Below are positions 1-9,500 of a stretch of 64,000 nt of DNA, one piece after another. How positions within the stretch are numbered: the stretch's first letter is position 1; every line of letters starts with the position of its first letter. The notes under the pieces were generated by a model, which worked only from the letters and a program-made list of their open reading frames with translations, was not told where the DNA came from and searched no databases. Source of the DNA: an uncultured Clostridia bacterium (GTDB taxonomy: Bacteria > Bacillota > Clostridia > Oscillospirales > Acutalibacteraceae); the NCBI GenBank assembly GCA_945983355.1, contig CAMFSU010000020.1, positions 1 through 64,000 of the forward strand, written 5' to 3'. The position numbers and the translations under genes are program-made.

Positions 1-1140
1 CCCTCAAAAATATATATGGCTGATGGTAGCGAATTACCAATTGAAATTTTGTGTGGCAGACCGGGTTATATCAACTTTTTAGATGCGTTTAACTCTTGGC
101 AGCTTGTTAAAGAATTAAAGGAAGCATTGGGACTTCCCGCAGTTACCTCCTTTAAGCATGTAAGCCCCACAAGTGCTGCAGTCGGCACAATTTTGCCCGA
201 AAAGCTTAAAAAGGCCTGCTTTGTTGATGATATCGAAGGGCTAGACGATTCCTTACTTGCTTGTGCATATGCAAGGGCTCGCGGTACTGACCGTATGTGC
301 TCCTTCGGTGACTGGGTTGCCCTATCTGATAAATGCGATGTTACCACAGCACTTTTAATTAAGCGCGAGGTATCTGACGGTGTAATCGCCCCCGATTATG
401 ACCCCGAAGCATTAGAAATTTTAAAATCAAAAAGAAACGGCAACTATAATATAGTTAAAATTGACCCTGACTATATACCTGCTCCACAAGAAACCAAGCA
501 GGTTTATGGTATTACCTTTGAACAGGGTCGCAATAATTTTAAAATCGATAACGACTTACTTTCAAATTTAGTTACTGAAAACAAAAATTTACCCGATAAT
601 GCAAAGCGTGATTTAATAATTTCACTTATTACATTAAAATACACACAATCTAACTCGGTTTGCTTTGCGGTTGACGGTCAGGCAATCGGTGTTGGTGCAG
701 GTCAACAGTCCCGTATACACTGCACCCGTCTTGCAGGCAGCAAGGCAGACACCTGGTTTTTGCGCCAGTACGACAAAGTGTTAAACCTTCCCTTCTTGCC
801 CGAAATTGCCCGTCCCACACGTGACAATGTAATTGACGGTTATATTAACCGTAACGAAGAAGATGTTTGTGCCGACGGTAATTGGCAAAAATATTTTACC
901 ACACAGCCCGCACCCTTAACCGACGATGAAATTAAGGAATATTTAAAAACTATTTCGGGCGTTTCACTTGGCTCTGATGCATTCTTCCCCTTTGATGATA
1001 ACATTGAAAGAGCATACAGAAGCGGTGTTTCTTATATTGCAGAACCCGGTGGCTCTATCCGTGATGATGCTGTAATTGACTGCTGTAATAAATACGGCAT
1101 TGCAATGGCGTTTACTGGTATGCGCTTATTCCACCACTAA
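1..1140 (+). CDS. purH: AICAR formyltransferase, stand-alone (5' end cut by window)
   Basis: Phosphoribosylaminoimidazolecarboxamide formyltransferase: transfers the formyl group of 10-formyl-THF to AICAR, the penultimate step of IMP synthesis. The frame is open to the left edge (codons before the ATG at 16 read P-S-K-I-Y), so that ATG is internal and roughly 15-20 residues are probably missing. SFKHVSPTSAAVG near residue 50 holds the Lys-His pair of the transformylase active site; RIHCTRLAGSKAD and EPGGSIRDD are also family-typical. The length fits the clostridial stand-alone enzyme with no attached IMP cyclohydrolase domain, so cyclohydrolase must be encoded elsewhere, perhaps just upstream. 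First visible gene of a purine operon with glyA, purD, purL and fhs. Start not visible. Confidence 0.93.
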   Translation, partial: PSKIYMADGSELPIEILCGRPGYINFLDAFNSWQLVKELKEALGLPAVTSFKHVSPTSAAVGTILPEKLKKACFVDDIEGLDDSLLACAYARARGTDRMCSFGDWVALSDKCDVTTALLIKREVSDGVIAPDYDPEALEILKSKRNGNYNIVKIDPDYIPAPQETKQVYGITFEQGRNNFKIDNDLLSNLVTENKNLPDNAKRDLIISLITLKYTQSNSVCFAVDGQAIGVGAGQQSRIHCTRLAGSKADTWFLRQYDKVLNLPFLPEIARPTRDNVIDGYINRNEEDVCADGNWQKYFTTQPAPLTDDEIKEYLKTISGVSLGSDAFFPFDDNIERAYRSGVSYIAEPGGSIRDDAVIDCCNKYGIAMAFTGMRLFHH

Positions 1141-1161
1141 TTTTTTAGGAGTTATATTATA

Positions 1162-2400
1162 ATGAACTTTTTTGAAGAACTTAAAAACTATGACAGAGAG
1201 GTTGCTTTGGCTTGTGAAAACGAGCTTAACAGACAGCGTCATAATATTGAGCTTATTGCTTCTGAAAACATTGTTTCCCCCGCTGTTTTACTTGCAGCAG
1301 GCGGTGTTTTAACCAACAAATATGCCGAGGGTTACCCCACAAAGCGTTATTACGGCGGTTGCTACTGCGTTGATGTTGTTGAAGATATCGCACGCGAGCG
1401 TGTTAAAAAGCTTTTTGGCTGTAATTTTGCAAATGTTCAGCCACACAGCGGTGCAAATGCAAACCTTGCAACATTTTTCGCACTTGTAAACCCGGGTGAC
1501 ACAGTTATGGGTATGAACCTACAACAAGGCGGTCACTTATCTCACGGCTCACCTGTTAACATTTCGGGTAAATATTTTAACATTGTGCCTTACGGTGTTA
1601 ATAATGAAACCGAAATGATTGACTATGACGAAATGCTTAAAATAGCAAAAGAATGTCAGCCAAAGCTTATTGTTGTTGGTGCAAGTGCTTATTCAAGAAT
1701 TATTGACTTTAAGCGTTGCCGCGAAATTGCTGATGAGGTTAATGCATATTTAATGGTTGATATGGCACACATTGCAGGTCTTGTTGCCGCAGGAGTTCAT
1801 CCATCTCCCATTCCTTATGCTCATGTTGTTACCTCTACAACCCATAAAACCCTTCGTGGCCCACGCGGCGGCTTAATTCTCACAAATGATGAAGAGCTTG
1901 CCAAGAAAATCGACAAGGCCGTTTTCCCAGGCACACAAGGCGGTCCTTTAATGCACATTATCGCTGCTAAGGCCGTTTCCTTTGGCGAAGCACTTACCGA
2001 TGAATATAAAGAATATCAAAAGCAGGTTGTTAAAAATGCTGCTGCTTTAGCTGAAGCGCTTAAAGAACAAGGTTTTAAGCTTGTATCAAATGGCACAGAC
2101 AACCACCTTATGCTTTTAAACCTTGTTAAAGAAGGTATTACAGGTAAAGAGCTTGAACACCGTCTTGATGAGGTACACATCACCGCAAACAAAAATACTA
2201 TTCCCAACGACCCACAAAGTCCGTTTATTACAAGTGGTTTACGTATTGGTACACCCGCAGTTACAACACGCGGCTTTAAGGAAGAAGAAATGAAGAAAAT
2301 CGCTAAATGGATTAGAGATATTGTTGACGATTTCGATGCTAATAAAGAGCGTGTTTCAAAAGAAGTACAGGAATTATGCGCTAACTTCCCTATTTATTAA
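1162..2400 (+). CDS. glyA: Serine hydroxymethyltransferase
   Basis: PLP enzyme converting serine and THF to glycine and 5,10-methylene-THF. The 412-residue length is normal. [13 protein letters not shown] near residue 225 carries the lysine that binds [17 protein letters not shown] and the C-terminal [14 protein letters not shown] are hallmark segments. The start is supported by TTTAGGAG upstream of the ATG, and it lies 21 nt after the AICAR transformylase. In this operon it supplies both glycine (substrate of PurD) and one-carbon units (for formyl-THF), which explains its placement among purine genes. No oddities. Confidence 0.97.
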   Translation: MNFFEELKNYDREVALACENELNRQRHNIELIASENIVSPAVLLAAGGVLTNKYAEGYPTKRYYGGCYCVDVVEDIARERVKKLFGCNFANVQPHSGANANLATFFALVNPGDTVMGMNLQQGGHLSHGSPVNISGKYFNIVPYGVNNETEMIDYDEMLKIAKECQPKLIVVGASAYSRIIDFKRCREIADEVNAYLMVDMAHIAGLVAAGVHPSPIPYAHVVTSTTHKTLRGPRGGLILTNDEELAKKIDKAVFPGTQGGPLMHIIAAKAVSFGEALTDEYKEYQKQVVKNAAALAEALKEQGFKLVSNGTDNHLMLLNLVKEGITGKELEHRLDEVHITANKNTIPNDPQSPFITSGLRIGTPAVTTRGFKEEEMKKIAKWIRDIVDDFDANKERVSKEVQELCANFPIY

Positions 2401-2411
2401 GGAGCATTTAA

Positions 2412-3677
2412 ATGAAAATAATGGTTGTAGGTGGTGGCGGTCGTGAACACGCCATCATTAAAAAGCTAAAAGAAAATAAAGAAATTACTGAAATTTTTGC
2501 GCTTCCCGGCAACGGCGGTATGGCAAAGGATGTAACACTTGTAAATATCGGTGCGAAAGATATCCCCGCTATTGTTGACTTTGCAAAAAATAATGATATT
2601 GACTATGCAGTGGTTGCCCCAGATGACCCGCTTGTGCTTGGCTGTGTTGATGCCTTAAACGAAATTGGTATTGATTGCTTTGGCCCGAATAAAGCCGCCG
2701 CAATTATTGAAGGCAGTAAGGTTTTTTCAAAAAATCTTATGAAAAAATATAATATTCCAACTGCGGAATATGAAGTTTTTACCGATTTAGATGCAGCTCT
2801 TTCCTACCTTGAAACTGCACCTATTCCCACCGTTATTAAAGCAGATGGTTTAGCACTTGGTAAAGGTGTTATAATTGCCGAAACACGCGAGGATGCAAAA
2901 AACGCAGTTAAATCAATGATGCAGGATAAGATTTTCGGCGAAAGCGGAAGTCAAGTTGTAATAGAAGAATTTTTAACCGGCCCTGAGGTTTCAGTTTTGT
3001 CCTTTACAGACGGTGAAACCGTTGTGCCAATGGTTTCTTCTATGGACCACAAGCGCGCATTAGATGGTGATAACGGTCTTAATACGGGTGGTATGGGTAC
3101 TATTGCCCCCAACCCCTATTACACCGATGAAATTGCAAAAGAATGTATGGAAAAAATATTTATTCCAACTATAAACGCAATGAACAGTGAAAACCGCACC
3201 TTTAAGGGTTGTCTTTACTTCGGCTTAATGCTCACCCCTAAGGGACCAAAGGTAATTGAATATAACTGTCGCTTCGGTGACCCTGAGACACAGGTTGTGC
3301 TTCCCCTTCTTGATAGCGACCTATTAACCGTTATGAAAGCCACAACAAACGGCACCTTAAAGAACTGTGAGGTTAAATTCAAAAACGGTGCTGCCGCCTG
3401 TGTTGTAATGGCTTCCCACGGTTATCCACAAAAATATGACAGCGGCTTTGCATTAAACATCCCCGAAAGCGTTGCTGACAGCGTTTATGTTGCAGGTGCT
3501 AAATTAGACGGTAATACCTTAAAAACCGCAGGTGGCCGAGTTCTCGGCGTTACTGCAACCGCAAATAATTTGGGCGATGCCATAAAGCTCGCTTACGATA
3601 AAGTAAATTATGTTCACTTTGAAAATGCATATTACCGCAAGGATATTGGCAAAAAAGCAATGGAGGTTTTAAAATAA
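2412..3677 (+). CDS. purD: Phosphoribosylamine--glycine ligase (GAR synthetase)
   Basis: ATP-grasp ligase joining glycine to 5-phosphoribosylamine in purine synthesis. The 421-residue protein starts with the family N-terminus MKIMVVGGGGREHAI; KADGLALGKGV near residue 145 is the ATP-grasp lysine region, and NTGGMGTIAP and EYNCRFGDPETQ are metal/ATP-binding signatures. Start supported by AAGGAG at 2399-2404. Ends in a TAATG overlap with purL (one shared base), implying translational coupling. Confidence 0.97.
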   Translation: MKIMVVGGGGREHAIIKKLKENKEITEIFALPGNGGMAKDVTLVNIGAKDIPAIVDFAKNNDIDYAVVAPDDPLVLGCVDALNEIGIDCFGPNKAAAIIEGSKVFSKNLMKKYNIPTAEYEVFTDLDAALSYLETAPIPTVIKADGLALGKGVIIAETREDAKNAVKSMMQDKIFGESGSQVVIEEFLTGPEVSVLSFTDGETVVPMVSSMDHKRALDGDNGLNTGGMGTIAPNPYYTDEIAKECMEKIFIPTINAMNSENRTFKGCLYFGLMLTPKGPKVIEYNCRFGDPETQVVLPLLDSDLLTVMKATTNGTLKNCEVKFKNGAAACVVMASHGYPQKYDSGFALNIPESVADSVYVAGAKLDGNTLKTAGGRVLGVTATANNLGDAIKLAYDKVNYVHFENAYYRKDIGKKAMEVLK

Positions 3678-6600
3678 TGGTTTACCGCGTATATGTTGAA
3701 AAGAAAAAAGAGCTTGCTAACGAAGCGAAAGGTCTTTTAAATAACATCAACAACCTTTTACAAATTAAATCAGTTACCGATGTTCGCGTTATAAACCGTT
3801 ATGATGTTGAGAACATTGACAAAGATTTGTTTGATTATTCTGTTAATACTGTTTTTTCCGAACCACAGCTTGATAACGCATCGGTTGACTTTGATGCAAA
3901 GGGCGGTTATGTTTTTGCGGTTGAATTTTTGCCCGGTCAGTTTGACCAACGCGCCGACTCTGCCGCACAGTGTATTCAGCTTATTTCACAGGGCGACCGT
4001 CCTCGCGTTAAAACCGCAAAGGTATATATAATTTCAGGCGATATAACCAAAAGTGAAATTAACGAAATTAAAAAGTATGTTATCAACCCTGTTGAATCAC
4101 GACTTGCTTCTCTCGAAATGCCTGAATCTCTTGAAGCAAAGTATGATATCCCAACAACTGTTGAAACTCTTAACGGTTTTATTGATTTAGATAAGCAAGG
4201 TCTTGCTGATTTTGTTAAAAATTACGGTCTTGCAATGGATAACGATGATATTGCCTTTTGTCAAAGCTACTTTAAGTCAGAAAAGCGCAATCCCACCATC
4301 ACCGAAATCCGTATGATTGATACCTATTGGTCCGACCACTGCCGACACACAACATTTTTAACCAATATTGACAATGTTGTTTTCGAAGATGAGCTTTTAC
4401 AAAACACCTATAACGAATATTTACAGGTGCGTAAAGATTTAGGTCGTACCAAACCAATTTGCCTTATGGATTTGGCAACAATCGCTGTTAGACAGCTTAA
4501 AAAGGACGGCAAGCTTGATAAGTTGGATGAATCTGAAGAAATCAACGCTTGTACCGTTAAAATTGATGTTGAGGTTGATGGCATAACTGAAAAATGGTTG
4601 TTGCTCTTTAAAAACGAAACCCACAACCACCCAACTGAAATTGAACCCTTTGGCGGTGCTGCAACCTGTATTGGTGGTGCTATTCGTGACCCATTATCAG
4701 GCAGAAGCTATGTTTACGGTGCAATGCGTGTAACAGGTGCTGCCAACCCATTAAAATCGGTTAAAGAAACAATGGCAGGCAAATTGCCACAAAGAAAAAT
4801 CGTTACCACCGCGGCTGACGGTTATTCCTCCTACGGCAACCAAATTGGTCTTGCAACCGGTATTGTTGATGAAATTTACCACGACGGATATGCCGCAAAG
4901 CGTATGGAAATCGGTGCAGTTATTGCTGCTACCCCCGCTGAAAATGTTCGCCGTGAATGTCCCGAAGATGGTGATATTGTAATTTTACTTGGCGGCTCAA
5001 CAGGTCGTGACGGTTGCGGCGGTGCTACCGGCTCTTCAAAATCACACACCCTAGAGTCTCTCGAAAGCTGTGGTGCTGAGGTTCAAAAGGGCAACGCTCC
5101 CGAAGAAAGAAAGTTGCAACGCCTTTTCAGAAACCCCGTTGCTACCAAAATGATTAAGCGCTGCAATGACTTTGGCGCAGGCGGTGTTTCAGTTGCTATT
5201 GGCGAGCTTGCCGACGGTCTTTTAATTGACCTTAACGCTGTACCAAAAAAATATGAAGGTCTTGATGGTACCGAGCTTGCCATTTCTGAATCACAAGAAA
5301 GAATGGCAGTTGTCATTGAAAAAGAAAACCTTGATGCATTCTTAAAGCTTGCTAATGAAGAAAATTTACAAGCAGTTAAGGTTGCCGAGGTCAAAGCCGA
5401 GCCCCGTCTTAAAATGGTTTGGAACGGCAACACTATCGTTGATTTAAGCCGTGAATTCTTAAATTCAAATGGTGCTGAAAAACATATTACAATTACCCCC
5501 GAAAAACCAAACTTAATGCCAAAGGCAGTTGTTGGCTCATTTACCGAAGCATATAAAGCTATTGCTGATGACCTTAATATTTGTTCTAAACGCGGTCTTT
5601 CAGAGCAGTTTGACTCTACAATCGGTGCTGGCACCGTTTTAATGCCGTTTGGCGGTAAAAATCAGCTTACACCAATTCAGGCAATGGTACAAAAAATTAG
5701 TGTTGAGAAAAAACACACTAACGATTGCTCACTTATGGCTTGGGGCTATAACCCATTTATTACCGAACAAAGCCCATACCACGGTGCATATTTAGCAGTT
5801 GTTGAATCGGTTGCAAAGCTTATTGCCACAGGTGCAGAATTTAAGGATGTTTATTTAACCTTCCAAGAATATTTTGAACGCCCCGGTAAAGATGGCAAGC
5901 GTTGGGGCAAACCCTTTGCCGCACTTTTAGGTGCGTTTAAGGCACAAATGAATTTGGGTATTGGTTCTATCGGTGGTAAGGACTCTATGAGCGGTACTTT
6001 CGAAGATTTAGATGTTCCACCTACCCTTGTTTCCTTTGCAGTTACAACCGACAAGGTTGATAACATTATTTCACCCGAATTTAAAAAGGCGGGCAATAAG
6101 GTTTATCTTCTCTGCCCTGTTTATGATGAAAATGAGTTGCCCCTTACTTCATCGCTTTTAAATACCTTTAATCTTGTAACCAAGCTTTCAAGAGAAGGTA
6201 AAATTAAATCGGCTTACACTCCAACCATTGGCGGTATTGCTGAAGCAATTATGAAAATGTCTTTTGGTAATGGTTTTGGATTTAAGTTTAATGAAAATCT
6301 TTCAAAAGAAGCTATTTTTGATTATTCTTACGGCTCATTCCTTGTTGAAACCGATGCTGAAATTGATGGCATTTTGGTTGGCGAGATTACTGATGACGGC
6401 AAACTCACCTATGCTAATGAAAGTATTTCATTAAACGAACTTTTGGGCATTTATGAAGATAAGCTTGAAAGCGTATTCAAGTGCAATATTCAAAACACAG
6501 GCAAAGATGTTGTCAACTTTAATTACACTTCAACCGAATATCCCACACCCGCTATTAAGGTTGCAAAGCCAAAGGTTTTAATCCCTGTTTTCCCGGGCAC

Positions 6601-7363
6601 AAACTGTGAATTTGATTCGGCAAAGGTTATGCGTGATGCAGGCGCCGAGCCCAAGATTTTTGTAATTAACAATCAGTCAAGCGAGAATATTGCAAGAAGC
6701 GTTGAAGAATTTGCAAACGAGCTTAAGACAAGCCAAATGGTATTCATCCCAGGCGGTTTCTCGGGCGGTGACGAGCCCGACGGTAGCGGTAAATTCATTA
6801 CTGCCTTCTTCCGCAATGCCGCAATTAAAGACGGTGTGACCGACCTTCTCGATAACCGTGACGGTCTTATGTGTGGTATTTGTAACGGCTTCCAAGCCCT
6901 TATTAAGCTTGGTCTTGTGCCCTTTGGTAAAATTATTGATACCGATGAAAACTGCCCCACACTTACATTTAATACTATCGCGCGTCACCAGTCACGCATT
7001 GTAAGAACTCGTATTGCTTCTAATAAATCTCCTTGGCTTAAAAACACCAATGTTGGCGATGTTTACAATGTACCGATTTCACACGGTGAGGGTCGCTTCC
7101 TTGCAAATGAAGAATTTATCAAAAAGCTTGCTGAGAACGGTCAAATTGCTACACAATATGTTGATTTAAACGGTAATGCCACAACCGATATTCACTTTAA
7201 CCCCAACGACTCAATGTACGCTATTGAAGGCATCACCTCACCCGACGGCCGCGTATTTGGTAAGATGGGTCACAGTGAGCGTGTTGGTTATGGTCTTTAC
7301 AAAAATGTTATTGGTGACTATGACATTAAGATGTTTAAGTCGGCAGTTGAATATTTTAAATAA
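3677..7363 (+). CDS. purL: Phosphoribosylformylglycinamidine synthase, single-chain form
   Basis: FGAM synthase: converts FGAR, glutamine and ATP to FGAM. At 1228 residues it is the long single-polypeptide form, with the PurS-like N-terminal region, two AIRS-type synthetase halves (TYWSDHCRHTTF near 215, HNHPTEIEPFGGAATCIGG near 317, GGKDSMSGTF near 770) and a C-terminal class I glutamine amidotransferase (VFPGTNCEFDSAK, then GICNGFQAL with the nucleophilic Cys, then SHGEGRF with the His). It therefore replaces separate purS, purL and purQ. Starts with a TAATG overlap on purD and is followed 13 nt later by fhs. Confidence 0.96.
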   Translation: MVYRVYVEKKKELANEAKGLLNNINNLLQIKSVTDVRVINRYDVENIDKDLFDYSVNTVFSEPQLDNASVDFDAKGGYVFAVEFLPGQFDQRADSAAQCIQLISQGDRPRVKTAKVYIISGDITKSEINEIKKYVINPVESRLASLEMPESLEAKYDIPTTVETLNGFIDLDKQGLADFVKNYGLAMDNDDIAFCQSYFKSEKRNPTITEIRMIDTYWSDHCRHTTFLTNIDNVVFEDELLQNTYNEYLQVRKDLGRTKPICLMDLATIAVRQLKKDGKLDKLDESEEINACTVKIDVEVDGITEKWLLLFKNETHNHPTEIEPFGGAATCIGGAIRDPLSGRSYVYGAMRVTGAANPLKSVKETMAGKLPQRKIVTTAADGYSSYGNQIGLATGIVDEIYHDGYAAKRMEIGAVIAATPAENVRRECPEDGDIVILLGGSTGRDGCGGATGSSKSHTLESLESCGAEVQKGNAPEERKLQRLFRNPVATKMIKRCNDFGAGGVSVAIGELADGLLIDLNAVPKKYEGLDGTELAISESQERMAVVIEKENLDAFLKLANEENLQAVKVAEVKAEPRLKMVWNGNTIVDLSREFLNSNGAEKHITITPEKPNLMPKAVVGSFTEAYKAIADDLNICSKRGLSEQFDSTIGAGTVLMPFGGKNQLTPIQAMVQKISVEKKHTNDCSLMAWGYNPFITEQSPYHGAYLAVVESVAKLIATGAEFKDVYLTFQEYFERPGKDGKRWGKPFAALLGAFKAQMNLGIGSIGGKDSMSGTFEDLDVPPTLVSFAVTTDKVDNIISPEFKKAGNKVYLLCPVYDENELPLTSSLLNTFNLVTKLSREGKIKSAYTPTIGGIAEAIMKMSFGNGFGFKFNENLSKEAIFDYSYGSFLVETDAEIDGILVGEITDDGKLTYANESISLNELLGIYEDKLESVFKCNIQNTGKDVVNFNYTSTEYPTPAIKVAKPKVLIPVFPGTNCEFDSAKVMRDAGAEPKIFVINNQSSENIARSVEEFANELKTSQMVFIPGGFSGGDEPDGSGKFITAFFRNAAIKDGVTDLLDNRDGLMCGICNGFQALIKLGLVPFGKIIDTDENCPTLTFNTIARHQSRIVRTRIASNKSPWLKNTNVGDVYNVPISHGEGRFLANEEFIKKLAENGQIATQYVDLNGNATTDIHFNPNDSMYAIEGITSPDGRVFGKMGHSERVGYGLYKNVIGDYDIKMFKSAVEYFK

Positions 7364-7376
7364 GGTGGTAATATAA

Positions 7377-9053
7377 ATGGCTTATTTATCTGACATTGAA
7401 ATTGCACAGGGCTGCGTAATGCAGCCCATTACAGAAATTGCAAAAAAAGCCGGTATTGATAATAAATATCTTGAACAATACGGTAAATATAAAGCAAAAA
7501 TTGATTTATCCCTTGCAAAAGAAACAAACAAAAAAGACGGCAAACTAATTTTAGTTACCGCAATTACCCCCACCCCTGCAGGTGAAGGCAAAACCACCAC
7601 AACCATCGGCCTTGCTGACGGTATGTCACGCATAGGCAAAAATGTTTGTGTTGCTTTGCGTGAGCCATCCTTGGGCCCCGTTTTTGGTGTCAAGGGCGGT
7701 GCCGCAGGCGGCGGTTATGCACAGGTTGTACCTATGGAGGACATTAATCTTCACTTTACGGGTGACTTCCACGCTATTGGTGCTGCCAATAACCTTTTGG
7801 CCGCAATGCTTGATAACCATATCCAACAAGGCAATGCTTTGGGTATTGATGTTAAGAAAATCACTTGGAAGCGCTGTGTTGATATGAACGACCGCCAACT
7901 CCGTAATGTTATTAACGGTTTGGGCGGCAGAATGAACGGTGTTCCCCGTGAGGATGGATTTGATATTACCGTTGCAAGTGAAATTATGGCAGTTTTATGC
8001 CTTGCAAGTGACATTACCGACCTTAAAGAACGCCTTTCAAAAATTATTGTGGGTTATACCTATGATGATAAACCCGTTACCTGTGCTGATATTAAAGCAC
8101 AGGGCGCTATGACCGCACTTTTAAAGGATGCTATAAAGCCAAATTTAGTGCAAACTCTTGAAGGCACACCCGCCCTTGTTCACGGCGGTCCTTTCGCTAA
8201 TATCGCACACGGCTGTAACTCGGTAACTGCCACAAAAATGGCATTAAAGCTTTCGGATTATGCTATTACCGAGGCGGGCTTTGGCGCTGACCTTGGCGCT
8301 GAAAAGTTTTTAGATATTAAATGCCGTATGGCAGGTCTTACTCCATCAGCCGTTGTTGTGGTTGCCACCGTACGTGCCCTTAAAATGCACGGTGGACTTC
8401 CAAAAACCGCATTGGCAAGTGAAGACCTTACTGCACTTGAAAAAGGCATACCAAACCTTTTACGCCATGTTTCAAACATTAAAAATGTTTATAAGCTTCC
8501 CTGTGTGGTTGCGGTTAACCGTTTCCCCACTGACACCGATAATGAAATCAATTTCATTATTAAAAAATGCAAAGAGCTTGGCGTAAATGTTGTGCTTTCA
8601 ACCGTTTGGGCTGACGGCGGTAAGGGTGGCGAGGAGCTTGCAAAAGAGGTTGTGCGCCTTTGCGAAGAAGAAAAGGGCGATTTCACCTTCTCTTATGAGC
8701 TTGACACAACTATCGAAGAAAAGATTACTGCTGTAACCCAAAAAATCTACGGTGGCGACGGTGTAATAATTACCCCCGCCGCACAAAAGCAGATTGATAT
8801 GCTAACCGCTTTGGGCTTTGATAAGTGCCCCATTTGTGTTGCAAAAACACAATACAGCTTTTCGGATGATGCCTTAAAGCTTGGCGCACCTGATAACTTT
8901 AAAATTACCGTTAAAAATGTTAAAATTTCCGCAGGCGCGGGCTTTATAGTTGTTTTAACCGGTGACATTATGACAATGCCCGGTCTTCCAAAAGTTCCTG
9001 CCGCTGAAAAAATTGATGTTGATGAAAACGGTGTAATTACCGGTTTATTCTAA
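7377..9053 (+). CDS. fhs: Formate--tetrahydrofolate ligase
   Basis: ATP-dependent synthesis of 10-formyl-THF from formate and THF. The 558-residue length is typical; [16 protein letters not shown] near residue 65 is the phosphate-binding loop, and [19 protein letters not shown] and [12 protein letters not shown] are invariant family segments. RBS AAGGTGG lies upstream of the ATG. Last gene of the purine operon, ahead of a strong terminator. Its product is the formyl donor for the AICAR transformylase at the operon start, so formate can directly feed purine synthesis; such organisms may also use it in acetogenic or glycine pathways. Confidence 0.97.
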   Translation: MAYLSDIEIAQGCVMQPITEIAKKAGIDNKYLEQYGKYKAKIDLSLAKETNKKDGKLILVTAITPTPAGEGKTTTTIGLADGMSRIGKNVCVALREPSLGPVFGVKGGAAGGGYAQVVPMEDINLHFTGDFHAIGAANNLLAAMLDNHIQQGNALGIDVKKITWKRCVDMNDRQLRNVINGLGGRMNGVPREDGFDITVASEIMAVLCLASDITDLKERLSKIIVGYTYDDKPVTCADIKAQGAMTALLKDAIKPNLVQTLEGTPALVHGGPFANIAHGCNSVTATKMALKLSDYAITEAGFGADLGAEKFLDIKCRMAGLTPSAVVVVATVRALKMHGGLPKTALASEDLTALEKGIPNLLRHVSNIKNVYKLPCVVAVNRFPTDTDNEINFIIKKCKELGVNVVLSTVWADGGKGGEELAKEVVRLCEEEKGDFTFSYELDTTIEEKITAVTQKIYGGDGVIITPAAQKQIDMLTALGFDKCPICVAKTQYSFSDDALKLGAPDNFKITVKNVKISAGAGFIVVLTGDIMTMPGLPKVPAAEKIDVDENGVITGLF

Positions 9054-9058
9054 GAATT

Positions 9059-9091
9059 AAAGGAAGTGTCATTAGAGGCACTTCCTTTTTT
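9059..9091 (+). terminator. Rho-independent terminator of the purine operon
   Basis: AAGGAAGTG and CACTTCCTT form a 9-bp stem with a short loop, directly followed by a T run. It lies 5 nt after the fhs stop codon and ends the plus-strand operon. Confidence 0.9.
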
Positions 9092-9100
9092 ATATTGAAA

Positions 9101-9133
9101 AAGAAAAAACGCTATCGAAAAACGATAGCGTTT
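9101..9133 (-). terminator. Terminator of rpsT
   Basis: AAACGCTATCG and CGATAGCGTTT form an 11-bp perfect stem with an A-rich 5-nt loop. Read on the minus strand it is followed by a T tract, 14 nt after the rpsT stop. The near-symmetry means it may also back up the plus-strand terminator. Confidence 0.88.
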
Positions 9134-9147
9134 AAATTTCTTTAAAA

Positions 9148-9411
9148 TTAAGCGTTTGCTTTGTTATAACGAGTAACTAAAGCAGATTTCTTTCTTGCTG
9201 CATTGTTCTTATGGATAATACCCTTGTTAGCAGCTTGGTCAATCTTTTTAACAGCAGCAGTTACAACAGCAGCCATATCGTCAGACTTTGCATCAATAGC
9301 AGCGTCAGCCTTTTTAACAGCGGTTCTTAAAGCAGAACGGTATGCTTTGTTATGTTCATAATTTTCTTTGCTTACGAGTACACGCTTTTTAGCAGATTTA
9401 ATGTTGGGCAT
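9148..9411 (-). CDS. rpsT: 30S ribosomal protein S20
   Basis: Small-subunit protein binding the 5' domain of 16S rRNA. 87 residues from MPNIKSAKKRV, the conserved S20 N-terminus, Lys/Ala-rich throughout with the conserved NKGIIHKNNAARKKSAL segment. The ORF track starts 18 nt too early, inside the ribosome binding site: AGGAGG lies 7 nt before the second of two tandem ATG codons at 9411, which I chose. Monocistronic: own consensus-like promoter upstream and a strong terminator behind. Confidence 0.96.
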   Translation of the reverse strand: MPNIKSAKKRVLVSKENYEHNKAYRSALRTAVKKADAAIDAKSDDMAAVVTAAVKKIDQAANKGIIHKNNAARKKSALVTRYNKANA

Positions 9412-9446
9412 CATGACACCTCCTATCATTTTCTCACGTACAAGTT

Positions 9447-9475
9447 ATAATAACATAAAATGTTTAAAAAATCAA
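9447..9475 (-). promoter_or_regulatory. Sigma-A promoter of rpsT
   Basis: Minus strand: -35 TTGATT (9470-9475), 17-nt spacer, -10 TATTAT (9447-9452), just upstream of the S20 leader and RBS. It is in the gap between the capD-like gene and rpsT, so rpsT need not depend on the upstream operon. Confidence 0.75.
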
Positions 9476-9500
9476 CACTTTTTTGAAAAAATATTTGAAA

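Noticed and set aside
5083-5634. 183-aa minus-strand ORF inside purL
   Set aside because: Antisense shadow of a well-conserved purL region; composition typical of a reverse-frame artefact.
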